Positions 29,367 to 38,845 of a DNA stretch of 64,000 nt are shown here, piece after piece. Location of the stretch: positions 930,001 to 994,000 of the forward strand of contig NC_050724.1 of assembly GCF_013402915.1 (NCBI RefSeq). Direction: 5' to 3'. Position numbers and translations under genes: made by a program. The first letter of the stretch is position 1, and every line of letters starts with the position of its first letter. The notes under the pieces were generated by a model. That model ran no database searches and was not told where the DNA came from. It was given only the letters and a program-made list of their open reading frames with translations. The DNA comes from Zygotorulaspora mrakii (taxonomy: Eukaryota; Ascomycota; Saccharomycetes; Saccharomycetales; Saccharomycetaceae).

Positions 29367-30755
29367 ATGAACATTAACAGTAATAATAACAATTCCTCCA
29401 GCCATATATCGCCAACGAGGTATGCGCCACATTTATCCGAGTTTTATTCAATAGTAAATAACACAAGTCCTAGAAGCAATAATAGATTACCAGAGCCTAT
29501 TGCAACGCACGGCGCTTTGAAAGAAGAAGACCAGTACAATCGTCGCATGGCGCCTGCAAGCGTGAGGTCAGCCATGAGTACGATAAGTGACTTAAGGACA
29601 CTCGTCACCAAAAGAGATATCAAAGATACGGTAGATGCGATGAATAGCCTTTTTGATAGTTCCCAGGGGTATGCAAAGTCCTTACAGGAGGTATCGAAAT
29701 GTGCTAGTCTAATGGCACAATCTTTAGAAACACTGGCGAGACTGAAGGGGTGCCGTGATGACACTGCAGAAAGAATGCTAAGTGCCAGTGGTCTGTTTTA
29801 TTTGCAAGCGAATCATGAAAATATTATGTCACAATGTCTTCAGGGAGCTCTGGGAGATGAACTGTTAAATGAAATGGATGAATTTCAAATAAAATCCAAG
29901 ACGATGGAGAATCAATTCAAAAAGAATTTTAAAGATCAAAGTATGAAATTGAAAATGCAGGAGAGACACAATATTAAGCAAAGCAAAAGGAAAACCAGGA
30001 ATATACTGTTATATAAGGAGAGCCTGATGAATTTACAAACACAATTAGATCAGTTGGAGACACTGAGGCATGATTATTATCAAAGCTCATACGATTTAGT
30101 TGAAACTGCCTGCGATAAGGTACTGGAAAATGTAGCGACAGTTTCAAGAGCAAGAGTTGAAATATCGGAAAATATTGCTAGAAAAGGTTGGTCTGGAGGC
30201 GGATTAGATGATCTATTGATGGATGCAGAGGACCCTTTTGGTAAAGAAGACGATCAAGAAGAAGGTGAAATGGAGGGAGAATACCAGCGACAACAAGAGG
30301 AAGGAACTCATGAACGGGTCGACGACGTCGACCCTGAAGCGACCTTGGGTTCCAAATCATCGAGCGGTACTACTAAAGATACCATTGACGAAAATAATGT
30401 AAGCAATTCTGATTTCCTAAGAGGACCCCCTACACCGGTAAGAAAGATGTCTCCTTTAAATACTGTAAAGTCGCCCTTAGGCCACAAAAGCGGCTCTGTA
30501 CGAAATTCTTCGATACACGATTATGATGAATCGATCAAAATGGAGAGTCCTCAAATGGACATCTCAGATACAGCCGAATCTGCTTTTGACAACTCTTTCT
30601 CACTACCTCTGGCAGGCAGTGCAAAGAGTCGAATAAATGAGAATGATGACAAAAGTATATTAGGTGATAAGGAAAATATCCTTAAAGACATGTTGGCAAT
30701 TGACTTGAATGACGCATCCCCTTGCAGCTCAAGTATAGGACCACAAGATAATTAA
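29367..30755 (+). CDS. IVY1: IVY1, phospholipid-binding inverse-BAR-like vacuolar protein
   Basis: 462 residues from the ATG at 29367 (453 in S. cerevisiae). Ivy1 interacts with the Rab Ypt7 and with Vps33, binds phosphoinositides on the vacuole and has been linked to TORC1/EGO and to an I-BAR fold. The helical central domain (about 70-290) is well conserved: DLRTLVTKRDIKDTVDAMNSLFDSSQGYAKSL, ETLARLKGCRDDTAERMLSASGLFYLQANHENIM, and VSRARVEISENIARKGWSGGGLDDLL. The C-terminal 170 residues are acidic and Ser-rich. The frame is open 19 codons upstream to a GTG and would add a hydrophobic stretch; the ATG start fits family length and lacks it. Orthologue of YDR229W, following PCF11 on the YDR track. 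Confidence 0.9.
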   Translation: MNINSNNNNSSSHISPTRYAPHLSEFYSIVNNTSPRSNNRLPEPIATHGALKEEDQYNRRMAPASVRSAMSTISDLRTLVTKRDIKDTVDAMNSLFDSSQGYAKSLQEVSKCASLMAQSLETLARLKGCRDDTAERMLSASGLFYLQANHENIMSQCLQGALGDELLNEMDEFQIKSKTMENQFKKNFKDQSMKLKMQERHNIKQSKRKTRNILLYKESLMNLQTQLDQLETLRHDYYQSSYDLVETACDKVLENVATVSRARVEISENIARKGWSGGGLDDLLMDAEDPFGKEDDQEEGEMEGEYQRQQEEGTHERVDDVDPEATLGSKSSSGTTKDTIDENNVSNSDFLRGPPTPVRKMSPLNTVKSPLGHKSGSVRNSSIHDYDESIKMESPQMDISDTAESAFDNSFSLPLAGSAKSRINENDDKSILGDKENILKDMLAIDLNDASPCSSSIGPQDN

Positions 30756-30819
30756 ATAGATCCAGAGCCTATATATATACTCAAGTTAGCTTTTGATTGT
30801 TTACAGTACGTAAAAATAA

Positions 30820-31866
30820 TCAATTTTGATCATATTGATAGATTCCCCACCCTAGGGACCCTTGCTCATTATTGTAGAGTTCTTTAACATTGCATGCACT
30901 GCTTTCTCCTTCTCCAGCACCTAGTCCAACGACAAATGGAACAAAATGATCCAGTGTAGGATGCGCAGAGTAGAGCAATTGACGTTTTTGCGGGTCTGTC
31001 AGTAATTCTTTAAGTTTTGAGAGCTTATGGTTGTTTTCAGTATGAGTGTCTGTCATAATTTCTCTAAGAAGTTGATTGAATTTCTTGACATATGGGAGAG
31101 ATTTTCCCGGAGGAGCAAGCGACAAATCTCTTAAATTATGAACCGTCATTCCAGATACAATAACAACGGCATCTGAGCGGTATGTCGATAATGCCTGACC
31201 GAGTTTATAATGCATATCAAAATCTGTGGCGTCTTGAGTTAAAGATACCTGGATAACGGGAATACCAGTGTTCCAAAAGTCAGTTGCTTTGTCAGGAAAA
31301 GCAACCTTCAATGGTACCCAAACTCCGTGGTCAATACCTCTTTCAGCCAACGAAGAATGTAACAAAGTATCCGTTGCCCTGAAGTATGAATTTAGATCCT
31401 TGACAAGTTGATAGGCTGTTGGTATATCATTCATGGAGTGAAATTTCTCATCATACATGTTTTTAGGGAATCCATAAAAGTCGTATATTAGATTATTCTC
31501 AACCGGCGGACCTTGCAATGCAGCCTTGTTGAGAGTTGGTACGCCAACTTCTATGAGGTTATTACTGCCTGATTGCCAATGGGCCGACACATATATGATA
31601 AATTTTGGCTTTACAACTTCACTTATATACTTACCAATCCTTCTTGTGCATTGGAAAGCACCTTTATCACCTCCCATCGCAGCATCTTCATACATGAAAG
31701 TTGGTCCACCATGCGAAAGTGCAAACACTGGCGTCTTTTTCATTATTTTCTCAGAACTATCCACAGTCTCAACCATATCAAAAGAAGCTCTAGAGTTGTA
31801 AAACTTGAACAACGCTATAAACAATGGAAAACACACCAAAAGAACAGTTACACTCTTTTGTGTCAT
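30820..31866 (-). CDS. LigB/DODA-type extradiol ring-cleavage dioxygenase with N-terminal membrane anchor
   Basis: 348 residues from the ATG at 31866. The class III extradiol dioxygenase (4,5-DOPA dioxygenase-like) fold is clear from ALSHGGPTFMYED (His52), YVSAHWQ (His96), SLAERGIDHGVWVPL (His180), SGMTVHNLRDL (His243), AHPTLDHFVPFVVGLGAG (His302, His307) and GWGIYQYDQ at the end. Such enzymes bind a divalent metal through conserved His and open catechol-type rings; the true substrate of yeast members is not known to me. Residues 5-22 are hydrophobic after a short basic head, so the product may be membrane-anchored or targeted; a shorter start at Met31 would remove this. It sits between IVY1 and COX20, where S. 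cerevisiae has no such gene (YDR230W is dubious). Confidence 0.85.
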   Translation of the reverse strand: MTQKSVTVLLVCFPLFIALFKFYNSRASFDMVETVDSSEKIMKKTPVFALSHGGPTFMYEDAAMGGDKGAFQCTRRIGKYISEVVKPKFIIYVSAHWQSGSNNLIEVGVPTLNKAALQGPPVENNLIYDFYGFPKNMYDEKFHSMNDIPTAYQLVKDLNSYFRATDTLLHSSLAERGIDHGVWVPLKVAFPDKATDFWNTGIPVIQVSLTQDATDFDMHYKLGQALSTYRSDAVVIVSGMTVHNLRDLSLAPPGKSLPYVKKFNQLLREIMTDTHTENNHKLSKLKELLTDPQKRQLLYSAHPTLDHFVPFVVGLGAGEGESSACNVKELYNNEQGSLGWGIYQYDQN

Positions 31867-32307
31867 ATGTTGTTTTTCACTTCGCAAATTGAAGAGACAT
31901 GCCTTCCCTTAGAAGTGTTTCTTAAATACTCCATAAAGGTAGGAGGATCTATATGTAAGCCTTACTAATCTTAACGCGCAGTTTATATAATTCTAAATTA
32001 CGACCGATACAGCAAAAATCAACAAATTTGTACTTAAAAATGATAAATGTAATTACAGGAGTATATAAGTATCGACACCGAACAGGTCGCAATTTGGGCA
32101 CGCAGAAAATTTCGCAGAATCGCACGATCTTATAACCTTTCACTTGCAACACATCGGTTTTCTGTATCATCTGGCTCAGGACAAATGACATGATTCTTGA
32201 AGTGCGACGAGAGACACTGAGGCAGGATTTCCCGGCATTGTATTAAATGAAAAGGGCAGATAGGCTGCACTCACGCTCAAATCTACTTACAATGTGTTTG
32301 TCTTCAA
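31867..32307. other. Promoter region of the dioxygenase gene
   Basis: A 441-base gap between tandem minus-strand genes. The dioxygenase frame stays open seven codons upstream of its ATG to a TTG. No recognised regulatory motif or additional gene was seen. Confidence 0.45.
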
Positions 32308-32907
32308 TCACCAAAATTTGTACCACGGACTTTTCTTCTCCGATACGGCTTCTACGAGTCTCTCGCCATTCTTATGCCCTTCCCACTGCTGGACCAGTTT
32401 TTCTTCGTGTTTGACTGAATTGAGCATTGGTCTCTTCTTCGAGGCGATTGTGTCTCTAGCCATCTGGCCAACCTGAAAACTGCGCTTTCGTTTCAACCGG
32501 CACTGCTCCCATCCCACAACCGATCCCAACAATAATCCTGCAACTGACCAATTGGCTGAACGAAGGGGATTCTTGTGATATAAAAATGTGACTGTCCCTG
32601 AGACAAACATACTGGTGAAGCCTATCAACCCTGCGTCTCTGAAACATGGTATCATCGACAGTTTTGCAAACGAGAAATCCTCAACCTTGATGGAATCTAA
32701 CGCTTTCTTAAGGTTTGCTTCCTCTTGTGAATGTGCCATTTGCCTCTGTGACGTCTCACTGTCGAAACGTGGATCTGTATCCTCCAATAGTATCTTCTGC
32801 CCTTTCGAATAATTAGAGGCCATCGGCCCTATATTCGCAGTCTTTGGCGTTCGCGCTTCATCTAGTGATCGGCTATTTTCTTTATCGCTAAATGGCCACC
32901 ACCTCAT
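32308..32907 (-). CDS. COX20: COX20, cytochrome c oxidase subunit 2 chaperone
   Basis: 199 residues (205 in S. cerevisiae). Cox20 is an inner-membrane protein that holds precursor Cox2 for Imp1 processing and for copper insertion by Sco1/Cox17. Two membrane helices lie at about 95-112 (DAGLIGFTSMFVSGTVTFLY) and 122-138 (WSVAGLLLGSVVGWEQC), separated by the conserved HKNPLRSAN loop. Hydrophilic tails flank both sides, the C-terminal one basic (RLKRKRSFQVGQMARDTIASKKRP). The ATG at 32907 gives MRWWPFSDKE. Orthologue of YDR231C; its promoter is shared with ACK1. Confidence 0.92.
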   Translation of the reverse strand: MRWWPFSDKENSRSLDEARTPKTANIGPMASNYSKGQKILLEDTDPRFDSETSQRQMAHSQEEANLKKALDSIKVEDFSFAKLSMIPCFRDAGLIGFTSMFVSGTVTFLYHKNPLRSANWSVAGLLLGSVVGWEQCRLKRKRSFQVGQMARDTIASKKRPMLNSVKHEEKLVQQWEGHKNGERLVEAVSEKKSPWYKFW

Positions 32908-33026
32908 TTTGTACTGCGAAAGCCAACAGTTGTAGACTATTAACTTGATCGTACACTGCAGTTTCCATCAGTCCATTTACAGGATTCACATAGGTTTTGT
33001 TCCAATTGAACTTGTTCTCGAAAAGT

Positions 33027-33034
33027 TACCCGGC
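33027..33034 (+). promoter_or_regulatory. Reb1 site in the COX20-ACK1 divergent promoter
   Basis: TTACCCGG, preceded by G, is a full Reb1 match in the middle of the 352-base gap (32908-33259) between the divergent COX20 and ACK1 starts. It probably defines the shared nucleosome-free region. Nothing else was recognised in the gap. Confidence 0.65.
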
Positions 33035-33259
33035 TTGACGCAATCACTACGACTCTTGGAACAAAGAGCGATAAGTTCAATGATTTCCAAATGCACCTCT
33101 TCTACCGGACATATTATTTAATTAATGGTTTCTATATCAGCTTGAAGACCGAGTATTCGCTTCTTTTGCCTTGCCGTCCTATTATTTGTGTGATAGTTTG
33201 AAGTGCTTAGCTGGATGTGTTTAAAACAGCGGCAAATCACGAAATTGTTGGAATAGAAA

Positions 33260-35014
33260 ATGTTCAGAGACCAACATCATGACAACGGTAATCGATACGA
33301 TACTCATATAAACATGTACCCACCTGCGCCCGCCCCTATGACAGAACCTCTGCGGTCTTCCTCCCCTGTTCGTGTAGCTGCAAGGTCACAGGAGGTTAGT
33401 GCACCATACCCGATTGAAGATGCAAATGACATAATCAATCCTGTGCCCATGTTCACGTCGTTAGCGCCGCCAGCCACACGTATCCCTACTGATAGTCGGA
33501 CTTTTGGGGATAGTGGTAATGACAGTATTGAAAATGGCGAGAGGTATGGTATGCCGTTTCAATTTCCAATGAATAGCAGCAGCTCACAGTCACTTGCAAA
33601 CTCTCAAGACAGCCTACGAGCTACCTCTCAATCAACAGACGATATCAAAGATAGTCATTTTAATGAGGATATTCTACACAAGAGAGACTCTACCGAGCGA
33701 ATAGCCCCACCCCCACCTTACGAAGAATCACAAATAAAGATTTTGCAGGAGAAAGCGTATAGAACTAATGATAGAGAAGCGAGCATACCAGCTTTCAAGG
33801 GAAGTAAGGAAGAAAAAGTAAATGCAAAAACACGAGACCTGTCGCAATATTCTGACAGTGCCTTGGCATTCAGGAAAGTGTACATCGAGACAGTTGCGGA
33901 TTCAAGCACCTTCACACCGCAGATACAAATCAAATGGTGCGAAACGCTTCTTGAATATGCATTCAATGACGAATTTTTAACTTATTATAACATCAATGCT
34001 GATAAACTGAAAAGGGAGTTGAAAAGTGAAGAAAAATTAAAAAATCAAAAAGTAATATTAGAGCATTCATTCAAGGTTTTAACGAAACTTATATCCATGA
34101 AATGTGGAGCCGCAATGTACTTAATGGGCACGCTGTACTCACATCAGCCATATTTGAAGATAAAAAATAGAAACATTGTAGTGAAAAACGATAAGAAAGC
34201 TTTAGAGTACTACTGCAGGGCATCAAGATTAGATCATTCGGATGCCTGCTATCGTGCTGGCGTTTGCTATGAATTTCAGAAGGGTGTTTCGGCAGAGGAA
34301 ATGACAAAACCTCAGTCACTGCAAAAGGCATTATACTATTACGACAGAGGCGCCCAAATTTGTAACAATTCTTCCTGCATGTATAAACTTGGCATGCTTT
34401 CACTGTATGGTGAAGATGAAACCAACTTGAATCCGCTCAAAGCAGTGGAATGGTTCAAAAAGGCTGGTAAATCAGGCAATTCACCTCAATCAATATATGA
34501 ACTTGGGAAAATATATGAATTCACCGGTCTACCAAAGCATACCCAAAAGTTGTTACAACAGAGCAATATCAAGATGTCTTCATCTAAATCCCTCAAGTAC
34601 TACTATGACTGTGCAATGAATTTCAGTTACCCCATTGCGCAATGGAAACTCGGTCACTGTTACGAATTTGGCGAATTGCAACTGCCAGTCTTCGCCAAAA
34701 AATCGATAGCATGGTACGCCAAAGCATCATTAGCTGAGCCCAAAGGGAATGCAATGGCAATGCTATCTCTCAGCGGATGGTACCTCACCGGCGCATCCGG
34801 AGTTTTACAACCAAACGACGAGGAAGCATTTAAATGGGCCCAAAAAAGCTGCCAGGCTTCAGATGGAAAATTCGGCCGTGCTGAATATGCACTGGGATAC
34901 TACTATGAAAATGGCATTGGTTGTCAAAAAGATTTATCGGAAGCCATGAAGCACTACAACCACGCAGCGAAACTCGGCCATTTAAAAGCCATTGAGAGAC
35001 TTCGCACCCGCTGA
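33260..35014 (+). CDS. ACK1: ACK1, Sel1-repeat activator of the Pkc1 cell-wall pathway
   Basis: 584 residues (623 in S. cerevisiae). The first 200 residues are Pro/Ser-rich and disordered, with PPAPAPM and a PPPPYEE motif at about 151 that could bind WW or SH3 domains. Residues about 270-580 hold Sel1-like (SLR) repeats: MYLMGTLYSHQPYLKI, ALEYYCRASRLDHSDACYRAGVCYEFQKG, AVEWFKKAGKSGNSPQSIYELGKIYEF and AEYALGYYYENGIGCQKDLSEAMKHYNHAAKLGH. Such repeats usually scaffold protein complexes; S. cerevisiae Ack1 is a positive regulator upstream of Pkc1 and related to Skt5. Synteny matches YDL203C. Confidence 0.92.
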   Translation: MFRDQHHDNGNRYDTHINMYPPAPAPMTEPLRSSSPVRVAARSQEVSAPYPIEDANDIINPVPMFTSLAPPATRIPTDSRTFGDSGNDSIENGERYGMPFQFPMNSSSSQSLANSQDSLRATSQSTDDIKDSHFNEDILHKRDSTERIAPPPPYEESQIKILQEKAYRTNDREASIPAFKGSKEEKVNAKTRDLSQYSDSALAFRKVYIETVADSSTFTPQIQIKWCETLLEYAFNDEFLTYYNINADKLKRELKSEEKLKNQKVILEHSFKVLTKLISMKCGAAMYLMGTLYSHQPYLKIKNRNIVVKNDKKALEYYCRASRLDHSDACYRAGVCYEFQKGVSAEEMTKPQSLQKALYYYDRGAQICNNSSCMYKLGMLSLYGEDETNLNPLKAVEWFKKAGKSGNSPQSIYELGKIYEFTGLPKHTQKLLQQSNIKMSSSKSLKYYYDCAMNFSYPIAQWKLGHCYEFGELQLPVFAKKSIAWYAKASLAEPKGNAMAMLSLSGWYLTGASGVLQPNDEEAFKWAQKSCQASDGKFGRAEYALGYYYENGIGCQKDLSEAMKHYNHAAKLGHLKAIERLRTR

Positions 35015-35162
35015 TATTCTCAAACAAATCACACCTCCATTTACTGTAGTATCTATTCTGTACCTTAATAATCATGCAATCTCTGGAATACTCAAATCTC
35101 ATCTTGTATGCTTCATTATATATAAAATCGATTTCAATTGGCTGCTTGTCACGTATTTTATA

Positions 35163-35199
35163 TTACCCGCAAATAATCGCTTCATTTTTTTTTTTTTCA
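35163..35199 (+). promoter_or_regulatory. Reb1-like core and poly(dT) tract downstream of ACK1
   Basis: TTACCCG at 35163-35169 is followed by a long T run near 35187-35199. Reb1 plus poly(dT) typically marks a nucleosome-depleted promoter. It lies 87 bp before the microprotein ORF at 35256 and about 290 bp before HEM1, so it could serve either. Confidence 0.5.
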
Positions 35200-35255
35200 C
35201 TTTTCTTTTATGGTTGTCACTTGAAATATTTATATACAGGGTCATAATCGATGAT

Positions 35256-35384
35256 ATGTTGAGAAATACTGTCCAAAGGACAAGAAAGTCATTCACAAGG
35301 CTATTTGTTGGTGTGCGCACCTCTTACTATCTATTATTATTTATTCTTATTTTGTTGGCTGCGCTGTTTTACTCGTTAAACTAA
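35256..35384 (+). CDS. Candidate 42-residue tail-anchored-type membrane microprotein
   Basis: An ATG-started frame in the ACK1-HEM1 gap encodes 42 residues: a basic head (MLRNTVQRTRKSFTRLF, net charge about +5) followed by an uninterrupted hydrophobic segment of about 19 residues (YYLLLFILILLAALFYSLN) ending at the stop. This is the layout of a C-tail-anchored protein of the ER or mitochondrial outer membrane. I do not recognise a homologue. Reb1/poly(dT) sequence just upstream would fit a promoter. It could equally be a chance frame in a T-rich leader of HEM1 or a uORF; HEM1 begins 75 bp after its stop. Confidence 0.4.
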   Translation: MLRNTVQRTRKSFTRLFVGVRTSYYLLLFILILLAALFYSLN

Positions 35385-35458
35385 GTGTTTTCCCCATTGT
35401 ATTATAATATATCCTGTTATTATAAGCTTTCGCAAGGTTCTCTTTGAGGTGAGTTGAG

Positions 35459-37153
35459 ATGGAAACTTTAGCTCGTCACTCCGTTAAATTATGCCCTTTT
35501 ATGCAAAGGGCCAGTTCCTCTGCCAAAGATGTTCAGTTATTGCGTAATTTCAATATGCGTGCGATAGCGCAGGAATGCCCTGTTGTCGGAAAGGCCATGC
35601 GGAAAAGAACCGTTGGCAATAGTGGTGCCGCTAGAACCTATGCTACTGCCTCTGCTGCTCGTGTTACACCAGATCCAGCTTCAGATTCCGCCGTTGATAG
35701 TGTCATTGACCACTCCACTCAGGAGTCGTCGTTTGATTTCGAAGGCCTATTCGAATCTGATATCGAAAAGAAAAGGTTAGATAACTCTTACCGTTATTTC
35801 AACAACATTAATCGTCTAGCCCGTGAATTCCCAATGGCGCATCGTCAGCTAGAGGATGACAAAGTTACAGTATGGTGCTCGAACGATTATTTGGCGCTGT
35901 CCAAGAATGAGGAAATAGTCAGTGTCATGAAGAAAACGCTGGACAAATATGGTGCAGGCTCCGGTGGTACCAGAAATATCGCTGGACATAATAGACATGC
36001 GATGAAATTGGAAGCTGAGATTGCCGCTTTGCATAAGAAGGAGGGTGCATTAGTTTTTTCGTCCTGTTTTGTAGCCAATGATGCTGTTCTATCCTTGCTA
36101 GGTCAAAAGATCAAGGATTTAGTTATCTTTTCTGATGAATTGAATCACGCCTCTATGATTGTTGGAATTAAACATGCTAATACCACTAAACATATTTTCA
36201 GACATAACGATTTGAATCATTTGGAAGAAATGTTGCAGATGTATCCTAAATCCACTCCTAAATTAATTGCCTTTGAATCTGTCTATTCGATGTCGGGTTC
36301 TGTATCAGATATTGCAAAAATTTGCGATTTAGCCGACAAGTATGGAGCATTAACTTTCTTGGATGAAGTTCATGCAGTGGGTTTGTATGGTCCTCATGGA
36401 GCAGGTGTTGCGGAGCACTGCGATTTTGAAGCACATCGTTTACACGGTATATCTTCCGTTAAAGGTTACAAAACCGTTATGGATCGTGTTGATATGATCA
36501 CTGGTACATTGGGAAAATCATTTGGTACAGTTGGTGGCTATGTTGCAGCATCAAGAAAACTGATTGATTGGTGCAGATCATATGCACCTGGCTTTATTTT
36601 TACTACCACTTTACCACCAGCTGTTATGGCAGGTGCTGCGGAAGCTATTAGATTTCAACGTCGTCACTTGGAGTTGAGGCAACAGCAACAAAAGCACACC
36701 ACTTACGTCAAAGAAGGTTTTGAGGATTTGGGTATTCCAGTGATTCCAAATCCATCACACATTGTTCCCGTTCTTATCGGTAACGCTGAACTGGCCAAAC
36801 AAGCGTCTGATTTATTAATGGAGAATCATCGTATTTATGTTCAAGCTATTAATTTCCCTACGGTTGCTCGTGGTACCGAAAGATTAAGAATTACACCAAC
36901 TCCTGGTCATACAGATGATCTATCAGATATCTTGTTGGATGCAGTTGATGATGTTTTCAATCGCTTGCAATTACCTCGCGTAAGAGATTGGGAAACTCAA
37001 GGTGGTATTCTAGGAGTTGGCGAAAAGAATTTCATCGAAGAAGAAAACCTATGGACTGAGGAACAATTGAGACTGACAAACAAGTCATTGAATCCAAATG
37101 TTAAGGACCCCGTTATCGATCAACTAGAGGTGTCAAGCGGTATTTTAGTTTAG
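35459..37153 (+). CDS. HEM1: HEM1, 5-aminolevulinate synthase
   Basis: 564 residues (548 in S. cerevisiae). It condenses glycine and succinyl-CoA to 5-aminolevulinate in the mitochondrial matrix, the first step of heme synthesis. An N-terminal presequence contains two Cys-Pro heme-regulatory motifs, LCPF (Cys12) and ECPV (Cys40). The catalytic core begins near residue 95 ([16 protein letters not shown]) and shows [24 protein letters not shown], the aspartate motif [16 protein letters not shown] and the PLP-lysine motif [13 protein letters not shown] (Lys353). The family-typical C-terminal extension of fungal enzymes (about residues 500-564) is present. The ATG at 35459 yields the expected presequence. 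YDR232W position; HEM3 lies only about 4 kb downstream. Confidence 0.99.
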   Translation: METLARHSVKLCPFMQRASSSAKDVQLLRNFNMRAIAQECPVVGKAMRKRTVGNSGAARTYATASAARVTPDPASDSAVDSVIDHSTQESSFDFEGLFESDIEKKRLDNSYRYFNNINRLAREFPMAHRQLEDDKVTVWCSNDYLALSKNEEIVSVMKKTLDKYGAGSGGTRNIAGHNRHAMKLEAEIAALHKKEGALVFSSCFVANDAVLSLLGQKIKDLVIFSDELNHASMIVGIKHANTTKHIFRHNDLNHLEEMLQMYPKSTPKLIAFESVYSMSGSVSDIAKICDLADKYGALTFLDEVHAVGLYGPHGAGVAEHCDFEAHRLHGISSVKGYKTVMDRVDMITGTLGKSFGTVGGYVAASRKLIDWCRSYAPGFIFTTTLPPAVMAGAAEAIRFQRRHLELRQQQQKHTTYVKEGFEDLGIPVIPNPSHIVPVLIGNAELAKQASDLLMENHRIYVQAINFPTVARGTERLRITPTPGHTDDLSDILLDAVDDVFNRLQLPRVRDWETQGGILGVGEKNFIEEENLWTEEQLRLTNKSLNPNVKDPVIDQLEVSSGILV

Positions 37154-37270
37154 CAGAAATAACTGCCAACCAATACCGAATTTTTAAACATACTGTGTAT
37201 ATTCATATATATTTATGTGTGTATATATATAATGCTTTTTACACATGTATTCTTTTTAGCTTAAAAATGC

Positions 37271-38179
37271 TTAATAACTAACATTGTTGTTTTCTTGCAA
37301 ATCACGTTTCAAACCGTCAGTACTCTGTTTCAATTCGGATTGCAATGCATCTACAGAAAATTCTTGGGTTTGTTGGTTCAATGGAGCAGTTTGTGGTACA
37401 CTTGGGAAACTGGTAGAGCCAGTAGTAGTTCCCTTAGATGGTTCTTCCAAAGGAACCTTAGCGGCCAAACCGGTGGTCGTGGATTTGGAAGAAACAGTAT
37501 TAGCATTGTGGTATTGGCTCTTAACGAAGCCTGAAACAGGACCTAGTTTACTGTCTAGAGTTTCCAAATACGGCTTGGTTTTTTCAGATGCCAATTGGGT
37601 AAATTCGTCAGTCTTCACTTTGGCAACCTTAATACCATTGTCAACAGCAGTATCAATCTCTTTCTTGTACATAGAATAGATCAATGGGACAGTGAAGGTT
37701 GAAATCACACCAATAAAAGCGATGGTCCAGACGGAAAACCATGAAAAGAATCTGTGTAGTACGAATAATATGACCGCAGCTTTGAAGTTATTCTTTGGCT
37801 GGTAAGCAAATACTAGCTTTCTGAACTTTGCTTGGTACACAGGGAAAACCTTGAACATGTGGTCGACCGAAGGCTTGATCATTCCGACTACGTTAGGGCA
37901 ATCCTTCAAACCATACTTGGTAACTAAACCTTTACCAAGAATGATCTTGGAGACAAATTCAATAGAACCGCTGATAAATAGTGTGGTGTAGAAAACTTTT
38001 AAGAAAAAGGTGATTAAATTCACTGTCTTCAAGACTAACAAACCAACCAATAAACCACCAAAAACTTTACCAGTTTCAATGGGGTTTTTCCACAAAAGCA
38101 AACCACATCCTGATTCGCATCCACAGGAACCACAGTTTCCGGAAGATTCACTACTCTTTTGTTCAACAGGTGCACTCAT
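37271..38179 (-). CDS. RTN1: Reticulon, single orthologue of RTN1 and RTN2
   Basis: 302 residues (295 in S. cerevisiae Rtn1). Reticulons wedge into the ER membrane and stabilise tubules and curved sheet edges. The reticulon homology domain (about 25-190) has two long hydrophobic hairpins: TGKVFGGLLVGLLVLKTVNLITFFLKVFYTTLF (about 37-69) and AAVILFVLHRFFSWFSVWTIAFIGVISTF (about 134-163), with the hydrophilic loop between. The N-terminus is Cys/Gly-rich (SGNCGSCGCESGCGLLL). The C-terminal 110 residues are soluble. YDR233C (RTN1) and YDL204W (RTN2) are WGD paralogues; both tracks map to this one gene. It is convergent with HEM1 (117-base gap with TA-rich sequence). Confidence 0.97.
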   Translation of the reverse strand: MSAPVEQKSSESSGNCGSCGCESGCGLLLWKNPIETGKVFGGLLVGLLVLKTVNLITFFLKVFYTTLFISGSIEFVSKIILGKGLVTKYGLKDCPNVVGMIKPSVDHMFKVFPVYQAKFRKLVFAYQPKNNFKAAVILFVLHRFFSWFSVWTIAFIGVISTFTVPLIYSMYKKEIDTAVDNGIKVAKVKTDEFTQLASEKTKPYLETLDSKLGPVSGFVKSQYHNANTVSSKSTTTGLAAKVPLEEPSKGTTTGSTSFPSVPQTAPLNQQTQEFSVDALQSELKQSTDGLKRDLQENNNVSY

Positions 38180-38845
38180 CTCAAAATTAACAAATTACGC
38201 TAACTGATACCTATCCAACTACAAATATTTTCAAGATAATGGCAAGTTTTTTAATGCTTTTTCCCAGAATCCTTTATTCCTTTTAAATGAAAAAAAGGAG
38301 GGCAAACTTTTTTAATGCGATAAAAATGTAAGCAAAAATGGGAAAAGTAGATAGCGACGTCGTACATGCAAGAACAATATATTTTGAAAAGTTAACTATA
38401 ATTAGCCGTCGTAAACGTTGAATAAATCATGCTCAGGCATTTCTTATGAAAATATGTGTAGATCATGGACTGTTGTAATGTGCTTAGCTTGTATCGGAGT
38501 TTTGTTGCTTGATATTGTTTCTCTCTCACAATGTGAGCTCGAACACCGAGGGCTGTCGGCCGGTCAACAGAGAGTATTCCTTATCTGTTTCACAGCTGCT
38601 CTGGATGTTCGAAGCATCAATATCGATACTATTAACAGCTTATATGTTGTAATATTACAGCCTTTTGAGTGGTTAATTCCTCCGGAATTTCGAATTTTTC
38701 AAAATTTTTCAGTGACAAAACTTGACGATGAGGATGCAAAAAGTGTAAAATATATAATCAGTTCAGATTATGATTAGTTTCGAAGCCTGGATTGCTTGAT
38801 TCGATTGTGTACGTAGACCTCAGTAGTAAATAGAGCGTAGTGGAG
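38180..38845. other. RTN1-LYS4 divergent intergenic region
   Basis: A 666-base gap with both promoters. An inverted repeat that resembles the Lys14 target is recorded at 38675-38689. An ATG-started frame of 107 codons runs 38454-38777 on the + strand but resembles nothing known and overlaps the region expected to control LYS4. Confidence 0.5.
38675..38689. promoter_or_regulatory. Inverted repeat AATTCC-TCC-GGAATT, possible Lys14 site
   Basis: A perfect 6-3-6 inverted repeat 157 bp before the LYS4 ATG. Its core, TCCTCCGGA, differs at one position from the S. cerevisiae lysine-gene element TCCRNYGGA, recognised by the zinc-cluster activator Lys14 in response to the pathway intermediate alpha-aminoadipate semialdehyde. 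Motif and location agree; binding is inferred. Confidence 0.5.

Noticed and set aside
37190..37240. TATATA-rich stretch between HEM1 and RTN1
   Set aside because: Typical convergent 3' end sequence (polyadenylation efficiency elements); not a distinct repeat or origin.
38454..38777. 107-codon ATG-started frame in the LYS4 promoter with a hydrophobic N-terminus
   Set aside because: Resembles no protein I know, ends 68 bp before the LYS4 ATG and covers the likely Lys14-type site; most economical as promoter DNA. Conservation in a sister species would change this.
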